From positions 25,575,120-25,639,119 of the forward strand of contig OZ020616.1 of assembly GCA_963971575.1 (NCBI GenBank): a stretch of 64,000 nt of DNA. Reading direction: 5' to 3'. Both the position numbers and the translations under genes were made by a program. Source of the stretch: Liopterus haemorrhoidalis (lineage: Eukaryota > Arthropoda > Insecta > Coleoptera > Dytiscidae). The notes below the pieces were generated by a model. That model saw only the letters and a program-made list of their open reading frames with translations. It was not told where the DNA came from and searched no databases. Shown here one piece after another: positions 20,601-34,076 of this stretch. Numbering within the stretch: position 1 is the stretch's first letter; every line of letters starts with the position of its first letter.

Positions 20601-23600
20601 AGGCCCATATTTTCTTCGACTAAAATGGACTTGAGGAACTCAAAAATTTAAACCAGATGTCCCTACTTTTTACCGTTATTGAGATATAATTTTTTGAAAA
20701 ATTAAATTTTATTCCAAATGTTCAAAATTTTTCAAATTTTTTTTTTGCTTAAAATATGTTTTAGAATGTGCTTTTACCATACTTCAGACCTTAAAACTTC
20801 AAAAATTCCAACCGCAGGTCCCTATCTCTTTTAGTTTTTGAAATACATGTTCATATTTTCTGTTAATTTTTTTGAAAAAAAAAAAGTTTTCCTAATACAG
20901 TCCAAAATATAGCCTTTAGGTAATTTTGAGGTGAGGATTAATAAAAAAATATTTAAAAAAATCAAGAGGCTTTAGTTTTTGAGTTATAGTCAATTTTAGG
21001 TACTATTTTCCGATATAGTCAATTTTAGGTAATTTTTTTCCGATTTACTCAAAAACAGTTGGCCAAAATCCAAAATGAACCTTATTTTTGTGATCTACGG
21101 CTCAATGTGTATCAATTTTGAGAAAAATCCGAAATATTTTTTTTTGTAAAAATTCGCGATTTCTTATCGAAGGGGTCCCTCTTACGATTTTTCGACTTTT
21201 TGCCATTTTTAAGGGTTTTGTTTAATGATACATGCTTTTGTAGAAGTTTGGTTATTAAGGCCCATATTTTCTTCGACTAAAATGGACTTGAGGAACTCAA
21301 AAATTTAAACCAGATGTCCCTACCTTTTACCGTTATTGAGATATAATTTTTTGAAAAATTAAATTTTATTACAAAAATTTCAAAATTTTTCAAATTTTTT
21401 TTTTGCTTAAAATATGTTTTAAAATGTGCCCTTACCATATTTCGGACCTAAAAACTTCAAAATTTCCAACCGCAGGTCCCTATCTCTTTTAGTTTTTGAA
21501 ATACATGTTCATATTTTCTCTGTTAATTTTTTTGAAAAAAAAAAGTTTTCCTAATACAGTCCAAAATATGGCCTTTAGGTAATTTTGGGGTGATGATTAA
21601 TAAAAAAATATTTAAAAAAATCAAGAGGCCTTAGTTTTTGAGTTATAGTCAATTTTAGGTACTATTTTCCGATATAGTCATGTTTAGGTAATTTTTTTCC
21701 GATTTACTCAAAAACAGTTGGCCAAAATCCAAAATGAACCTTATTCTTGTGATCTAGGGCCCAATGTGTATCAATTTTGAGAAAAATCCGAAATATTTTT
21801 TTTTGTAAAAATTCGCGATTTCTTATCGAAGGGGTCCCTCTTACGATTTTTCGACTTTTTGCCATTTTTAAGGGTTTTGTTTAATGATACATGCTTTTGT
21901 ATAAGTTTGGTTATTAAGGCCCATATTTTCTTCGACTAAAATGGACTTGAGGAACTCAAAAATTTAAACCAGATGTCCCTACCTTTTACCGTTATTGAGA
22001 TATAATTTTTTGAAAAATTAAATTTTATTACAAAAATTTCAAAATTTTTCAAATTTTTTTTTTGCTTAAAATATGTTTTAAAATGTGCTTTTACCATACT
22101 TCAGACCTTAAAACTTCAAAAATTCCAACCGCAGGTCCCTATCTCTTTTAGTTTTTGAAATACATGTTCATATTTTCTCTGTTCATTTTTTTGAAAAAAA
22201 AAAAGTTTTCCTACTACAGTCCAAAATATGGCCTTTAGGTAACTTTGGGGTGAGGATTAACAAAAAAATATTTAAAAAAATCAAGAGGCCTTAGTTTTTG
22301 AGTTATAGTCAATTTTAGGTACTATTTTCCGATATAGTCAATTTTAGGTACTTTTTTCCCGATTTACTCAAAAACAGTTGGCCAAAATCCAAAATGAACC
22401 TTATTTTTGTGATTTACGGCCCAATGTGTATCAATTTTGAGAAAAATCCGAAATATTTTTTTTTGTAAAAATTCGCGATTTCTTATCGAAGGGGTCCCCC
22501 TTACGATTTTTCGATTTTTTGCCATTTTGAAGGGTTTTGTTTAATGATACATGCTTTTGTATAAGTTTGGTTATTAAGGCCCATATTTTCTTCGACTAAA
22601 ATGAACTTGAGGAACTCAAAAATTTAAACCAGATGTCCCTACCTTTTACCGTTATTGAGATATAATTTTTTGAAAAATTAAATTTTATTACAAAAATTTC
22701 AAAATTTTTCAAATTTTTTTTTGCTTAAAATATGTTTTAAAATGTGCTTTTACCATACTTCAGACCTTAAAACTTCAAAAATTCCAACCGCAGGTCCTTA
22801 TGTCTTTTAGTTTTTGAAATACATGTTCATATTTTCTGTCAATTTTTTTGAAAAAAAAAAGTTTTCCTAATACAGTCCAAAATATAACCTTTAGGTAATT
22901 TTGGGGTGAGGATTAATAAAAAAATATTTAAAAAAATCAAGAGGCCTTAGTTTTTGAGTTATAGTCAATTTTATGTACTATTTTCCGATATAGTCACTTT
23001 TAGGTACTTTTTTTCTGATTTATTCAAAAACTGTTGGCCAAAATCCAAAATGAACCTTATTTTTGTGATCTACGGCCCAATGTGTATCAATTTTGAGAAA
23101 AATCCGAAATATTTTTTTTTGTAAAAATTCGCGATTTCTTATCGAAGGGGTCCTTCTTACGATTTTTCGATTTTTTGCCATTTTTAAGGGTTTTGTTTAA
23201 TGATACATGTTTTTGTATAAGTTTGGTTATTAAGGCCCATATTTTCTTCGACTAAAATGAACTTGAGGAACTCAAAAATTTAAACCAGATGTCCCTACCT
23301 TTTACCGTTATTGAGATATAATTTTTTGAACAATTAAATTTTATTACAAAAATTTCAAAATTTTTCAAATTTTTTTTTTGCTTAAAATATGTTTTAGAAT
23401 GTGCTTTTACCATACTTCAGACCTTAAAACTTCAAAAATTCCAACCGCAGGTCCCTATCTCTTTTAGTTTTTGAAATACATGTTCATATTTTCTGTTAAT
23501 TTTTTTGAAAAAAAAAAAGTTTTCCTAATACAGTCCAAAATATAGCCTTTAGGTAATTTTGGGGTGAGGATTAATAAAAAAATATTTAAAAAAATCAAGA

Positions 23601-24874
23601 GGCCTTAGTTTTTGAGTTATAGTCAATTTTAGGTACTATTTTCCGATATAGTCAATTTTAGGTACTTTTTTTCCGATTTACTCAAAAATAGTGGGCCAAA
23701 ATCCAAAATGAACCTTATTTTTGTGATCTACGGCCCAATGTGTATCAATTTTGAGAAAAATCCGAAATATTTTTTTTTGTAAAAATTCGCGATTTCTTGT
23801 CGAAGGGGTCCTTTTTACGATTTTTCGATTTTTTGCCATTTTTAAGGGTTTTGTTTAATGATACATGCTTTTGTATAAGTTTGGTTATTAAGGCCCATAT
23901 TTTCTTCGACTAAAATGGAGTTGAGGAACTCAAAAATTTAAACCAGATGTCCCTACCTTTTACCGTTATTGAGATATAATTTTTTGAAAAATTAAATTTT
24001 ATTACAAAAATTACAAAATTTTTCAAATTTTTTTTTTGCTTAAAATATGTTTTAAAATGTGCTTTTACCATACTTCAGACCTTAAAACTTCAAAAATTCC
24101 AACCGCAGGTCCTTATCTCTTTTAGTTTTTGAAATACATGTTCATATTTTCTGTCAATTTTTTTGAAAAAAAAAAGTTTTCCTAATACAGTCCAAAATAT
24201 AACCTTTAGGTAATTTTGGGGTGAGGATTAATAAAAAAATATTTAAAAAAATCAAGAGGCCTTAGTTTTTGAGTTATAGTCAATTTTATGTACTATTTTC
24301 CGATATAGTCACTTTTAGGTACTTTTTTTCTGATTTATTCAAAAACTGTTGGGCAAAATCCAAAATGAACCTTATTTTTGTGATCTACGGCCCAATGTGT
24401 ATCAATTTTGAGAAAAATCCGAAATATTTTTTTTTGTAAAAATTCGCGATTTCTTATCGAAGCGGTCCTTCTTACGATTTTTCGATTTTTTGCCATTTTT
24501 AAGGGTTTTGTTTAATGATACATGCTTTTGTATAAGTTTGGTTATTAAGGCCCATATTTTCTTCGACTAAAATGAACTTGAGGAACTCAAAAATTTAAAC
24601 CAGATGTCCCTACCTTTTACCGTTATTGAGATATAATTTTTTGAACAATTAAATTTTATTACAAAAATTTCAAAATTTTTCAAATTTTTTTTTTGCTTAA
24701 AATATGTTTTAGAATGTGCTTTTACCATACTTCAGACCTTAAAACTTCAAAAATTCCAACCGCAGGTCCCTATCTCTTTTAGTTTTTGAAATACATGTTC
24801 ATATTTTCTGTTAATTTTTTTGAAAAAAAAAAGTTTTCCTAATACAGTCCAAAATATAGCCTTTAGGTAATTTT
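17639..24874. repeat. Satellite HOR block, eleven monomers (W V U/Q W V V' U T S' R S)
   Basis: Monomer starts: 17639, 18298, 18955, 19614, 20272, 20929, 21587, 22247, 22903, 23561 and 24218. Type marks: W has ccagttggctaaaatgc; V has cggctcaatg and gtagaag; U has gatgattaat, tcatgtttagg and gatctaggg; T has gattaacaaa and gatttacgg; S' has tttatgtact with gaaggggtcc; R has aatagtgggcc and ggagttgagg; S has tttatgtact with gaagcggtcc. The monomer at 18955 begins as U and ends as Q. From 21587 on, U-T-S'-R-S matches the order repeated farther right. Confidence 0.9.
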
Positions 24875-27800
24875 GAGGTGAGGATTAATAAAAAAATATT
24901 TAAAAAAATCAAGAGGCCTTAGTTTTTGAGTTATAGTCAATTTTAGGTACTATTTTCCGATATAGTCAATTTTAGGTACTTTTTTTCCGATTTACTCAAA
25001 AATAGTGGGCCAAAATCCAAAATGAACCTTATTTTTGTGATCTACGGCCCAATGTGTATCAATTTTGAGAAAAATCCGAAATATTTTTTTTTGTAAAAAT
25101 TCGCGATTTCTTGTCGAAGGGGTCCTTCTTACGATTTTTCGATTTTTTGCCATTTTTAAGGGTTTTGTTTAATGATACATGCTTTTGTATAAGTTTGGTT
25201 ATTAAGGCCCATATTTTCTTCGACTTAAATGGACTTGAGCAACTCAAAAATTTAAACCAGATGTCCCTACCTTTTACCGTTATTGAGATATAATTTTTTG
25301 AAAAATTAAATTTTATTACAAAAATTTCAAAATTTTTCAAATTTTTTTTGGTTAAAATATGTTTTAAAATGTGTTTTACCATACTTCAAACCTTAAAACT
25401 TCAAAAATTCCAACCGCAGGTCCCTATCTCTTTTAGTTTTTGAAATACATGTTCATATTTTCTCTGTTCATTTTTTTGAAAAAAAAAAGTTTTCCTAATA
25501 CAGTCCAAAATATGGCCTTTAGGTAATTTTGAGGTGAGGATTAATAAAAAAATATTTAAAAAAATCAAGAGGCTCTAGTTTTTGAGTTATAGTCAATTTT
25601 AGGTACTATTTTCCGATATAGTCAATTTTAGGTAATTTTTTCCCGATTTACTCAAAAACAGCTGGCCAAAATCCAAAATGAACCTTATTTTTGTGATTTA
25701 CGGCCCAATGTGTATGAATTTTGAGAAAAATCCGAAATATTTTTTTTTGTAAAAATTCGCGATTTCTTATCGAAGGGGTCCCCCTTACGATTTTTCGATT
25801 TTTTGCCATTTTGAAGGGTTTTGTTTAATGATACATGCTTTTGTATAAGTTTGGTTATTAATGCCCATATTTTCTTCGACTAAAATGGACTTGAGGAACT
25901 CAAAAATTTAAACCAGATGTCCCTACCTTTTACCGTTATTGAGATATAATTTTTTGAAAAATTAAATTTTATTACAAAAATTTCAAAATTTTTCAAATTT
26001 TTTTTTTGCTTAAAATATGTTTTAAAATGTGTTTTACCATACTTCAGACCTTAAAACTTCAAAAATTCCAACCGCAGGTCCTTATCTCTTTTAGTTTTTG
26101 AAATACATGTTCATATTGTCTCTGTTAATTTTTTTGAAAAAAAAAAGTTTTCCTAATACAGTCCAAAATATGGCCTTTAGGTAATTTTGGGGTGAGGATT
26201 AATAAAAAAATATTTAAAAAAATCAAGAGGCCTTAGTTTTTGAGTTATAGTCAATTTTAGGTACTATTTTCCGATATAGTCACTTTTAGGTACTTTTTTT
26301 CTGATTTACTCAAAACCAGTTTGCTAAAATGCAAAATGAACCTTATTTTTGTGATCTACGGCCCAATGTGTATCAATTTTGAGAAAAATCCGAAATATTT
26401 TTTTTTGTAAAAATTCGCGATTTCTTGTCGAAGGGGTCCTTCTTACGATTTTTCGATTTTTTGCCATTTTTAAGGGTTTTGTTTAATGATACATGCTTTT
26501 GTATAAGTTTGGTTATTAAGGCCCATATTTTCTTCGACTTAAATGGACTTGAGCAACTCAAAAATTTAAACCAGATGTCCCTACCTTTTACCGTTATTGA
26601 GATATAATTTTTTGAAAAATTAAATTTTATTACAAAAATTTCAAAATTTTTCAAATTTTTTTTGGTTAAAATATGTTTTAAAATGTGTTTTACCATACTT
26701 CAAACCTTAAAACTTCAAAAATTCCAACCGCAGGTCCCTATCTCTTTTAGTTTTTGAAATACATGTTCATATTTTCTGTTAATTTTTTTGAAAAAAAAAA
26801 AGTTTTCCTAATACAGTCCAAAATATAGCCTTTAGGTAATTTTGGGGTGAGGATTAATAAAAAAATATTTAAAAAAATCAAGAGGCCTTAGTTTTTGAGT
26901 TATAGTCAATTTTAGGTACTATTTTCCGATATAGTCAATTTTAGGTACTTTTTTTCCGATTTACTCAAAAATAGTGGGCCAAAATCCAAAATGAACCTTA
27001 TTTTTGTGATCTACGGCCCAATGTGTATCAATTTTGAGAAAAATCCGAAATATTTTTTTTTGTAAAAATTCGCGATTTCTTGTCGAAGGGGTCCTTCTTA
27101 CGATTTTTCGATTTTTTGCCATTTTTAAGGGTTTTGTTTAATGATACATGCTTTTGTATAAGTTTGGTTATTAAGGCCCATATTTTCTTCGACTAAAATG
27201 GAGTTGAGGAACTCAAAAATTTAAACCAGATGTCCCTACCTTTTACCGTTATTGAGATATAATTTTTTGAAAAATTAAATTTTATTACAAAAATTTCAAA
27301 ATTTTTCAAATTTTTTTTTTGCTTAAAATATGTTTTAAAATGTGCTTTTACCATACTTCAGACCTTAAAACTTCAAAAATTCCAACCGCAGGTCCTTATC
27401 TCTTTTAGTTTTTGAAATACATGTTCATATTTTCTCTGTCAATTTTTTTGAAAAAAAAAAGTTTTCCTAATACAGTCCAAAATATAACCTTTAGGTAATT
27501 TTGGGGTGAGGATTAATAAAAAAATATTTAAAAAAATCAAGAGGCCTTAGTTTTTGAGTTATAGTCAATTTTATGTACTATTTTCCGATATAGTCACTTT
27601 TAGGTACTTTTTTTCTGATTTATTCAAAAACTGTTGGGCAAAATCCAAAATGAACCTTATTTTTGTGATCTACGGCCCAATGTGTATCAATTTTGAGAAA
27701 AATCCGAAATATTTTTTTTTGTAAAAATTCGCGATTTCTTATCGAAGCGGTCCTTCTTACGATTTTTCGATTTTTTGCCATTTTTAAGGGTTTTGTTTAA

Positions 27801-30136
27801 TGATACATGCTTTTGTATAAGTTTGGTTATTAAGGCCCATATTTTCTTCGACTAAAATGAACTTGAGGAACTCAAAAATTTAAACCAGATGTCCCTACCT
27901 TTTACCGTTATTGAGATATAATTTTTTGAACAATTAAATTTTATTACAAAAATTTCAAAATTTTTCAAATTTTTTTTTTGCTTAAAATATGTTTTAGAAT
28001 GTGCTTTTACCATACTTCAGACCTTAAAACTTCAAAAATTCCAACCGCAGGTCCCTATCTCTTTTAGTTTTTGAAATACATGTTCATATTTTCTGTTAAT
28101 TTTTTTGAAAAAAAAAAAGTTTTCCTAATACAGTCCAAAATATAGCCTTTAGGTAATTTTGAGGTGAGGATTAATAAAAAAATATTTAAAAAAATCAAGA
28201 GGCCTTAGTTTTTGAGTTATAGTCAATTTTAGGTACTATTTTCCGATATAGTCAATTTTAGGTACTTTTTTTCCGATTTACTCAAAAATAGTGGGCCAAA
28301 ATCCAAAATGAACCTTATTTTTGTGATCTACGGCCCAATGTGTATCAATTTTGAGAAAAATCCGAAATATTTTTTTTTGTAAAAATTCGCGATTTCTTGT
28401 CGAAGGGGTCCTTCTTACGATTTTTCGATTTTTTGCCATTTTTAAGGGTTTTTTTTAATGATACATGCTTTTGTATAAGTTTGGTTATTAAGGCCCATAT
28501 TTTCTTCGACTTAAATGGACTTGAGCAACTCAAAAATTTAAACCAGATGTCCCTACCTTTTACCGTTATTGAGATATAATTTTTTGAAAAATTAAATTTT
28601 ATTACAAAAATTTCAAAATTTTTCAAATTTTTTTTTTGCTTAAAATATGTTTTAAAATGTGCTTTTACCATACTTCAGACCTTAAAACTTCAAAAATTCC
28701 AACCGCAGGTCCTTATCTCTTTTAGTTTTTGAAATACATGTTCATATTTTCTCTGTCAATTTTTTTGAAAAAAAAAAGTTTTCCTAATACAGTCCAAAAT
28801 ATAACCTTTAGGTAATTTTGGGGTGAGGATTAATAAAAAAATATTTAAAAAAATCAAGAGGCCTTAGTTTTTGAGTTATAGTCAATTTTAGGTACTATTT
28901 TCCGATATAGTCACTTTTAGGTACTTTTTTTCTGATTTACTCAAAACCAGTTTGCTAAAATGCAAAATGAACCTTATTTTTGTGATCTACGGCCCAATGT
29001 GTATCAATTTTGAGAAAAATCCGAAATATTTTTTTTTGTAAAAATTCGCGATTTCTTGTCGAAGGGGTCCTTCTTACGATTTTTCGATTTTTTGCCATTT
29101 TTAAGGGTTTTGTTTAATGATACATGTTTTTGTATAAGTTTGGTTATTAAGGCCCATATTTTCTTCGACTAAAATGGAGTTGAGGAACTCAAAAATTTAA
29201 ACCAGATGTCCCTACCTTTTACCGTTATTGAGATATAATTTTTTGAAAAATTAAATTTTATTACAAAAATTACAAAATTTTTCAAATTTTTTTTTTGCTT
29301 AAAATATGTTTTAAAATGTGCTTTTACCATACTTCAGACCTTAAAACTTCAAAAATTCCAACCGCAGGTCCTTATCTCTTTTAGTTTTTGAAATACATGT
29401 TCATATTTTCTCTGTCAATTTTTTTGAAAAAAAAAAGTTTTCCTAATACAGTCCAAAATATAACCTTTAGGTAATTTTGGGGTGAGGATTAATAAAAAAA
29501 TATTTAAAAAAATCAAGAGGCCTTAGTTTTTGAGTTATAGTCAATTTTATGTACTATTTTCCGATATAGTCACTTTTAGGTACTTTTTTTCTGATTTATT
29601 CAAAAACTGTTGGGCAAAATCCAAAATGAACCTTATTTTTGTGATCTACGGCCCAATGTGTATCAATTTTGAGAAAAATCCGAAATATTTTTTTTTGTAA
29701 AAATTCGCGATTTCTTATCGAAGCGGTCCTTCTTACGATTTTTCGATTTTTTGCCATTTTTAAGGGTTTTGTTTAATGATACATGCTTTTGTATAAGTTT
29801 GGTTATTAAGGCCCATATTTTCTTCGACTAAAATGAACTTGAGGAACTCAAAAATTTAAACCAGATGTCCCTACCTTTTACCGTTATTGAGATATAATTT
29901 TTTGAACAATTAAATTTTATTACAAAAATTTCAAAATTTTTCAAATTTTTTTTTTGCTTAAAATATGTTTTAGAATGTGCTTTTACCATACTTCAGACCT
30001 TAAAACTTCAAAAATTCCAACCGCAGGTCCCTATCTCTTTTAGTTTTTGAAATACATGTTCATATTTTCTGTTAATTTTTTTGAAAAAAAAAAAGTTTTC
30101 CTAATACAGTCCAAAATATAGCCTTTAGGTAATTTT
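24875..30136. repeat. Satellite HOR block, eight monomers (O P O' R S O R-hybrid S)
   Basis: Starts: 24875, 25531, 26189, 26844, 27502, 28161, 28820 and 29479. O carries gaggtgagg, ttgtcgaagg, cttaaatggacttgagcaac and usually ttttttttggttaaaat. P carries ggctctag and cagctggcc. O' has an O body with the front ccagtttgctaaaatgc. The monomer at 28161 has an O front with an R-type tail, and 28820 has an O' front with an R-type body. The block repeats almost exactly from 30137 for six monomers, sharing rare variants such as tgtatgaattttg (near 25713 and 30973) and catattgtctctg (near 26113 and 31374). Confidence 0.9.
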
Positions 30137-33100
30137 GAGGTGAGGATTAATAAAAAAATATTTAAAAAAATCAAGAGGCCTTAGTTTTTGAGTTATAGTC
30201 AATTTTAGGTACTATTTTCCGATATAGTCAATTTTAGGTACTTTTTTTCCGATTTACTCAAAAATAGTGGGCCAAAATCCAAAATGAACCTTATTTTTGT
30301 GATCTACGGCCCAATGTGTATCAATTTTGAGAAAAATCCGAAATATTTTTTTTTGTAAAAATTCGCGATTTCTTGTCGAAGGGGTCCTTCTTACGATTTT
30401 TCGATTTTTTGCCATTTTTAAGGGTTTTGTTTAATGATACATGCTTTTGTATAAGTTTGGTTATTAAGGCCCATATTTTCTTCGACTTAAATGGACTTGA
30501 GCAACTCAAAAATTTAAACCAGATGTCCCTACCTTTTACCGTTATTGAGATATAATTTTTTGAAAAATTAAATTTTATTACAAAAATTTCAAAATTTTTC
30601 AAATTTTTTTTGGTTAAAATATGTTTTAAAATGTGTTTTACCATACTTCAAACCTTAAAACTTCAAAAATTCCAACCGCAGGTCCCTATCTCTTTTAGTT
30701 TTTGAAATACATGTTCATATTTTCTGTTCATTTTTTTGAAAAAAAAAAGTTTTCCTAATACAGTCCAAAATATGGCCTTTAGGTAATTTTGAGGTGAGGA
30801 TTAATAAAAAAATATTTAAAAAAATCAAGAGGCTCTAGTTTTTGAGTTATAGTCAATTTTAGGTACTATTTTCCGATATAGTCAATTTTAGGTAATTTTT
30901 TCCCGATTTACTCAAAAACAGCTGGCCAAAATCCAAAATGAACCTTATTTTTGTGATTTACGGCCCAATGTGTATGAATTTTGAGAAAAATCCGAAATAT
31001 TTTTTTTTGTAAAAATTCGCGATTTCTTATCGAAGGGGTCCCCCTTACGATTTTTCGATTTTTTGCCATTTTGAAGGGTTTTGTTTAATGATACATGCTT
31101 TTGTATAAGTTTGGTTATTAATGCCCATATTTTCTTCGACTAAAATGGACTTGAGGAACTCAAAAATTTAAACCAGATGTCCCTACCTTTTACCGTTATT
31201 GAGATATAATTTTTTGAAAAATTAAATTTTATTACAAAAATTTCAAAATTTTTCAAATTTTTTTTTTGCTTAAAATATGTTTTAAAATGTGTTTTACCAT
31301 ACTTCAGACCTTAAAACTTCAAAAATTCCAACCGCAGGTCCTTATCTCTTTTAGTTTTTGAAATACATGTTCATATTGTCTCTGTTAATTTTTTTGAAAA
31401 AAAAAAGTTTTCCTAATACAGTCCAAAATATGGCCTTTAGGTAATTTTGGGGTGAGGATTAATAAAAAAATATTTAAAAAAATCAAGAGGCCTTAGTTTT
31501 TGAGTTATAGTCAATTTTAGGTACTATTTTCCGATATAGTCACTTTTAGGTACTTTTTTTCTGATTTACTCAAAACCAGTTTGCTAAAATGCAAAATGAA
31601 CCTTATTTTTGTGATCTACGGCCCAATGTGTATCAATTTTGAGAAAAATCCGAAATATTTTTTTTTGTAAAAATTCGCGATTTCTTGTCGAAGGGGTCCT
31701 TCTTACGATTTTTCGATTTTTTGCCATTTTTAAGGGTTTTGTTTAATGATACATGCTTTTGTATAAGTTTGGTTATTAAGGCCCATATTTTCTTCGACTT
31801 AAATGGACTTGAGCAACTCAAAAATTTAAACCAGATGTCCCTACCTTTTACCGTTATTGAGATATAATTTTTTGAAAAATTAAATTTTATTACAAAAATT
31901 TCAAAATTTTTCAAATTTTTTTTGGTTAAAATATGTTTTAAAATGTGTTTTACCATACTTCAAACCTTAAAACTTCAAAAATTCCAACCGCAGGTCCCTA
32001 TCTCTTTTAGTTTTTGAAATACATGTTCATATTTTCTGTTAATTTTTTTGAAAAAAAAAAAGTTTTCCTAATACAGTCCAAAATATAGCCTTTAGGTAAT
32101 TTTGGGGTGAGGATTAATAAAAAAATATTTAAAAAAATCAAGAGGCCTTAGTTTTTGAGTTATAGTCAATTTTAGGTACTATTTTCCGATATAGTCAATT
32201 TTAGGTACTTTTTTTCCGATTTACTCAAAAATAGTGGGCCAAAATCCAAAATGAACCTTATTTTTGTGATCTACGGCCCAATGTGTATCAATTTTGAGAA
32301 AAATCCGAAATATTTTTTTTTGTAAAAATTCGCGATTTCTTGTCGAAGGGGTCCTTCTTACGATTTTTCGATTTTTTGCCATTTTTAAGGGTTTTGTTTA
32401 ATGATACATGCTTTTGTATAAGTTTGGTTATTAAGGCCCATATTTTCTTCGACTAAAATGGAGTTGAGGAACTCAAAAATTTAAACCAGATGTCCCTACC
32501 TTTTACCGTTATTGAGATATAATTTTTTGAAAAATTAAATTTTATTACAAAAATTTCAAAATTTTTCAAATTTTTTTTTTGCTTAAAATATGTTTTAAAA
32601 TGTGCTTTTACCATACTTCAGACCTTAAAACTTCAAAAATTCCAACCGCAGGTCCTTATCTCTTTTAGTTTTTGAAATACATGTTCATATTTTCTCTGTC
32701 AATTTTTTTGAAAAAAAAAAGTTTTCCTAATACAGTCCAAAATATAACCTTTAGGTAATTTTGGGGTGAGGATTAATAAAAAAATATTTAAAAAAATCAA
32801 GAGGCCTTAGTTTTTGAGTTATAGTCAATTTTATGTACTATTTTCCGATATAGTCACTTTTAGGTACTTTTTTTCTGATTTATTCAAAAACTGTTGGGCA
32901 AAATCCAAAATGAACCTTATTTTTGTGATCTACGGCCCAATGTGTATCAATTTTGAGAAAAATCCGAAATATTTTTTTTTGTAAAAATTCGCGATTTCTT
33001 ATCGAAGCGGTCCTTCTTACGATTTTTCGATTTTTTGCCATTTTTAAGGGTTTTGTTTAATGATACATGCTTTTGTATAAGTTTGGTTATTAAGGCCCAT

Positions 33101-34076
33101 ATTTTCTTCGACTAAAATGAACTTGAGGAACTCAAAAATTTAAACCAGATGTCCCTACCTTTTACCGTTATTGAGATATAATTTTTTGAACAATTAAATT
33201 TTATTACAAAAATTTCAAAATTTTTCAAATTTTTTTTTTGCTTAAAATATGTTTTAGAATGTGCTTTTACCATACTTCAGACCTTAAAACTTCAAAAATT
33301 CCAACCGCAGGTCCCTATCTCTTTTAGTTTTTGAAATACATGTTCATATTTTCTGTTAATTTTTTTGAAAAAAAAAAAGTTTTCCTAATACAGTCCAAAA
33401 TATAGCCTTTAGGTAATTTTGAGGTGAGGATTAATAAAAAAATATTTAAAAAAATCAAGAGGCCTTAGTTTTTGAGTTATAGTCAATTTTAGGTACTATT
33501 TTCCGATATAGTCAATTTTAGGTACTTTTTTTCCGATTTACTCAAAAATAGTGGGCCAAAATCCAAAATGAACCTTATTTTTGTGATCTACGGCCCAATG
33601 TGTATCAATTTTGAGAAAAATCCGAAATATTTTTTTTTGTAAAAATTCGCGATTTCTTGTCGAAGGGGTCCTTCTTACGATTTTTCGATTTTTTGCCATT
33701 TTTAAGGGTTTTTTTTAATGATACATGCTTTTGTATAAGTTTGGTTATTAAGGCCCATATTTTCTTCGACTTAAATGGACTTGAGCAACTCAAAAATTTA
33801 AACCAGATGTCCCTACCTTTTACCGTTATTGAGATATAATTTTTTGAAAAATTAAATTTTATTACAAAAATTTCAAAATTTTTCAAATTTTTTTTGGTTA
33901 AAATATGTTTTAAAATGTGTTTTACCATACTTCAAACCTTAAAACTTCAAAAATTCCAACCGCAGGTCCCTATCTCTTTTAGTTTTTGAAATACATGTTC
34001 ATATTTTCTCTGTTCATTTTTTTGAAAAAAAAAAGTTTTCCTAATACAGTCCAAAATATGGCCTTTAGGTAATTTT
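30137..34076. repeat. Satellite HOR block, six monomers (O P O' R S O)
   Basis: Starts: 30137, 30791, 31449, 32104, 32763 and 33421. It duplicates the first six monomers of the previous block at an offset of about 5.26 kb. The O monomers at 28161 and 33421 also share the rare gggttttttttaatg change, which confirms that these two are copies of each other. Confidence 0.92.
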
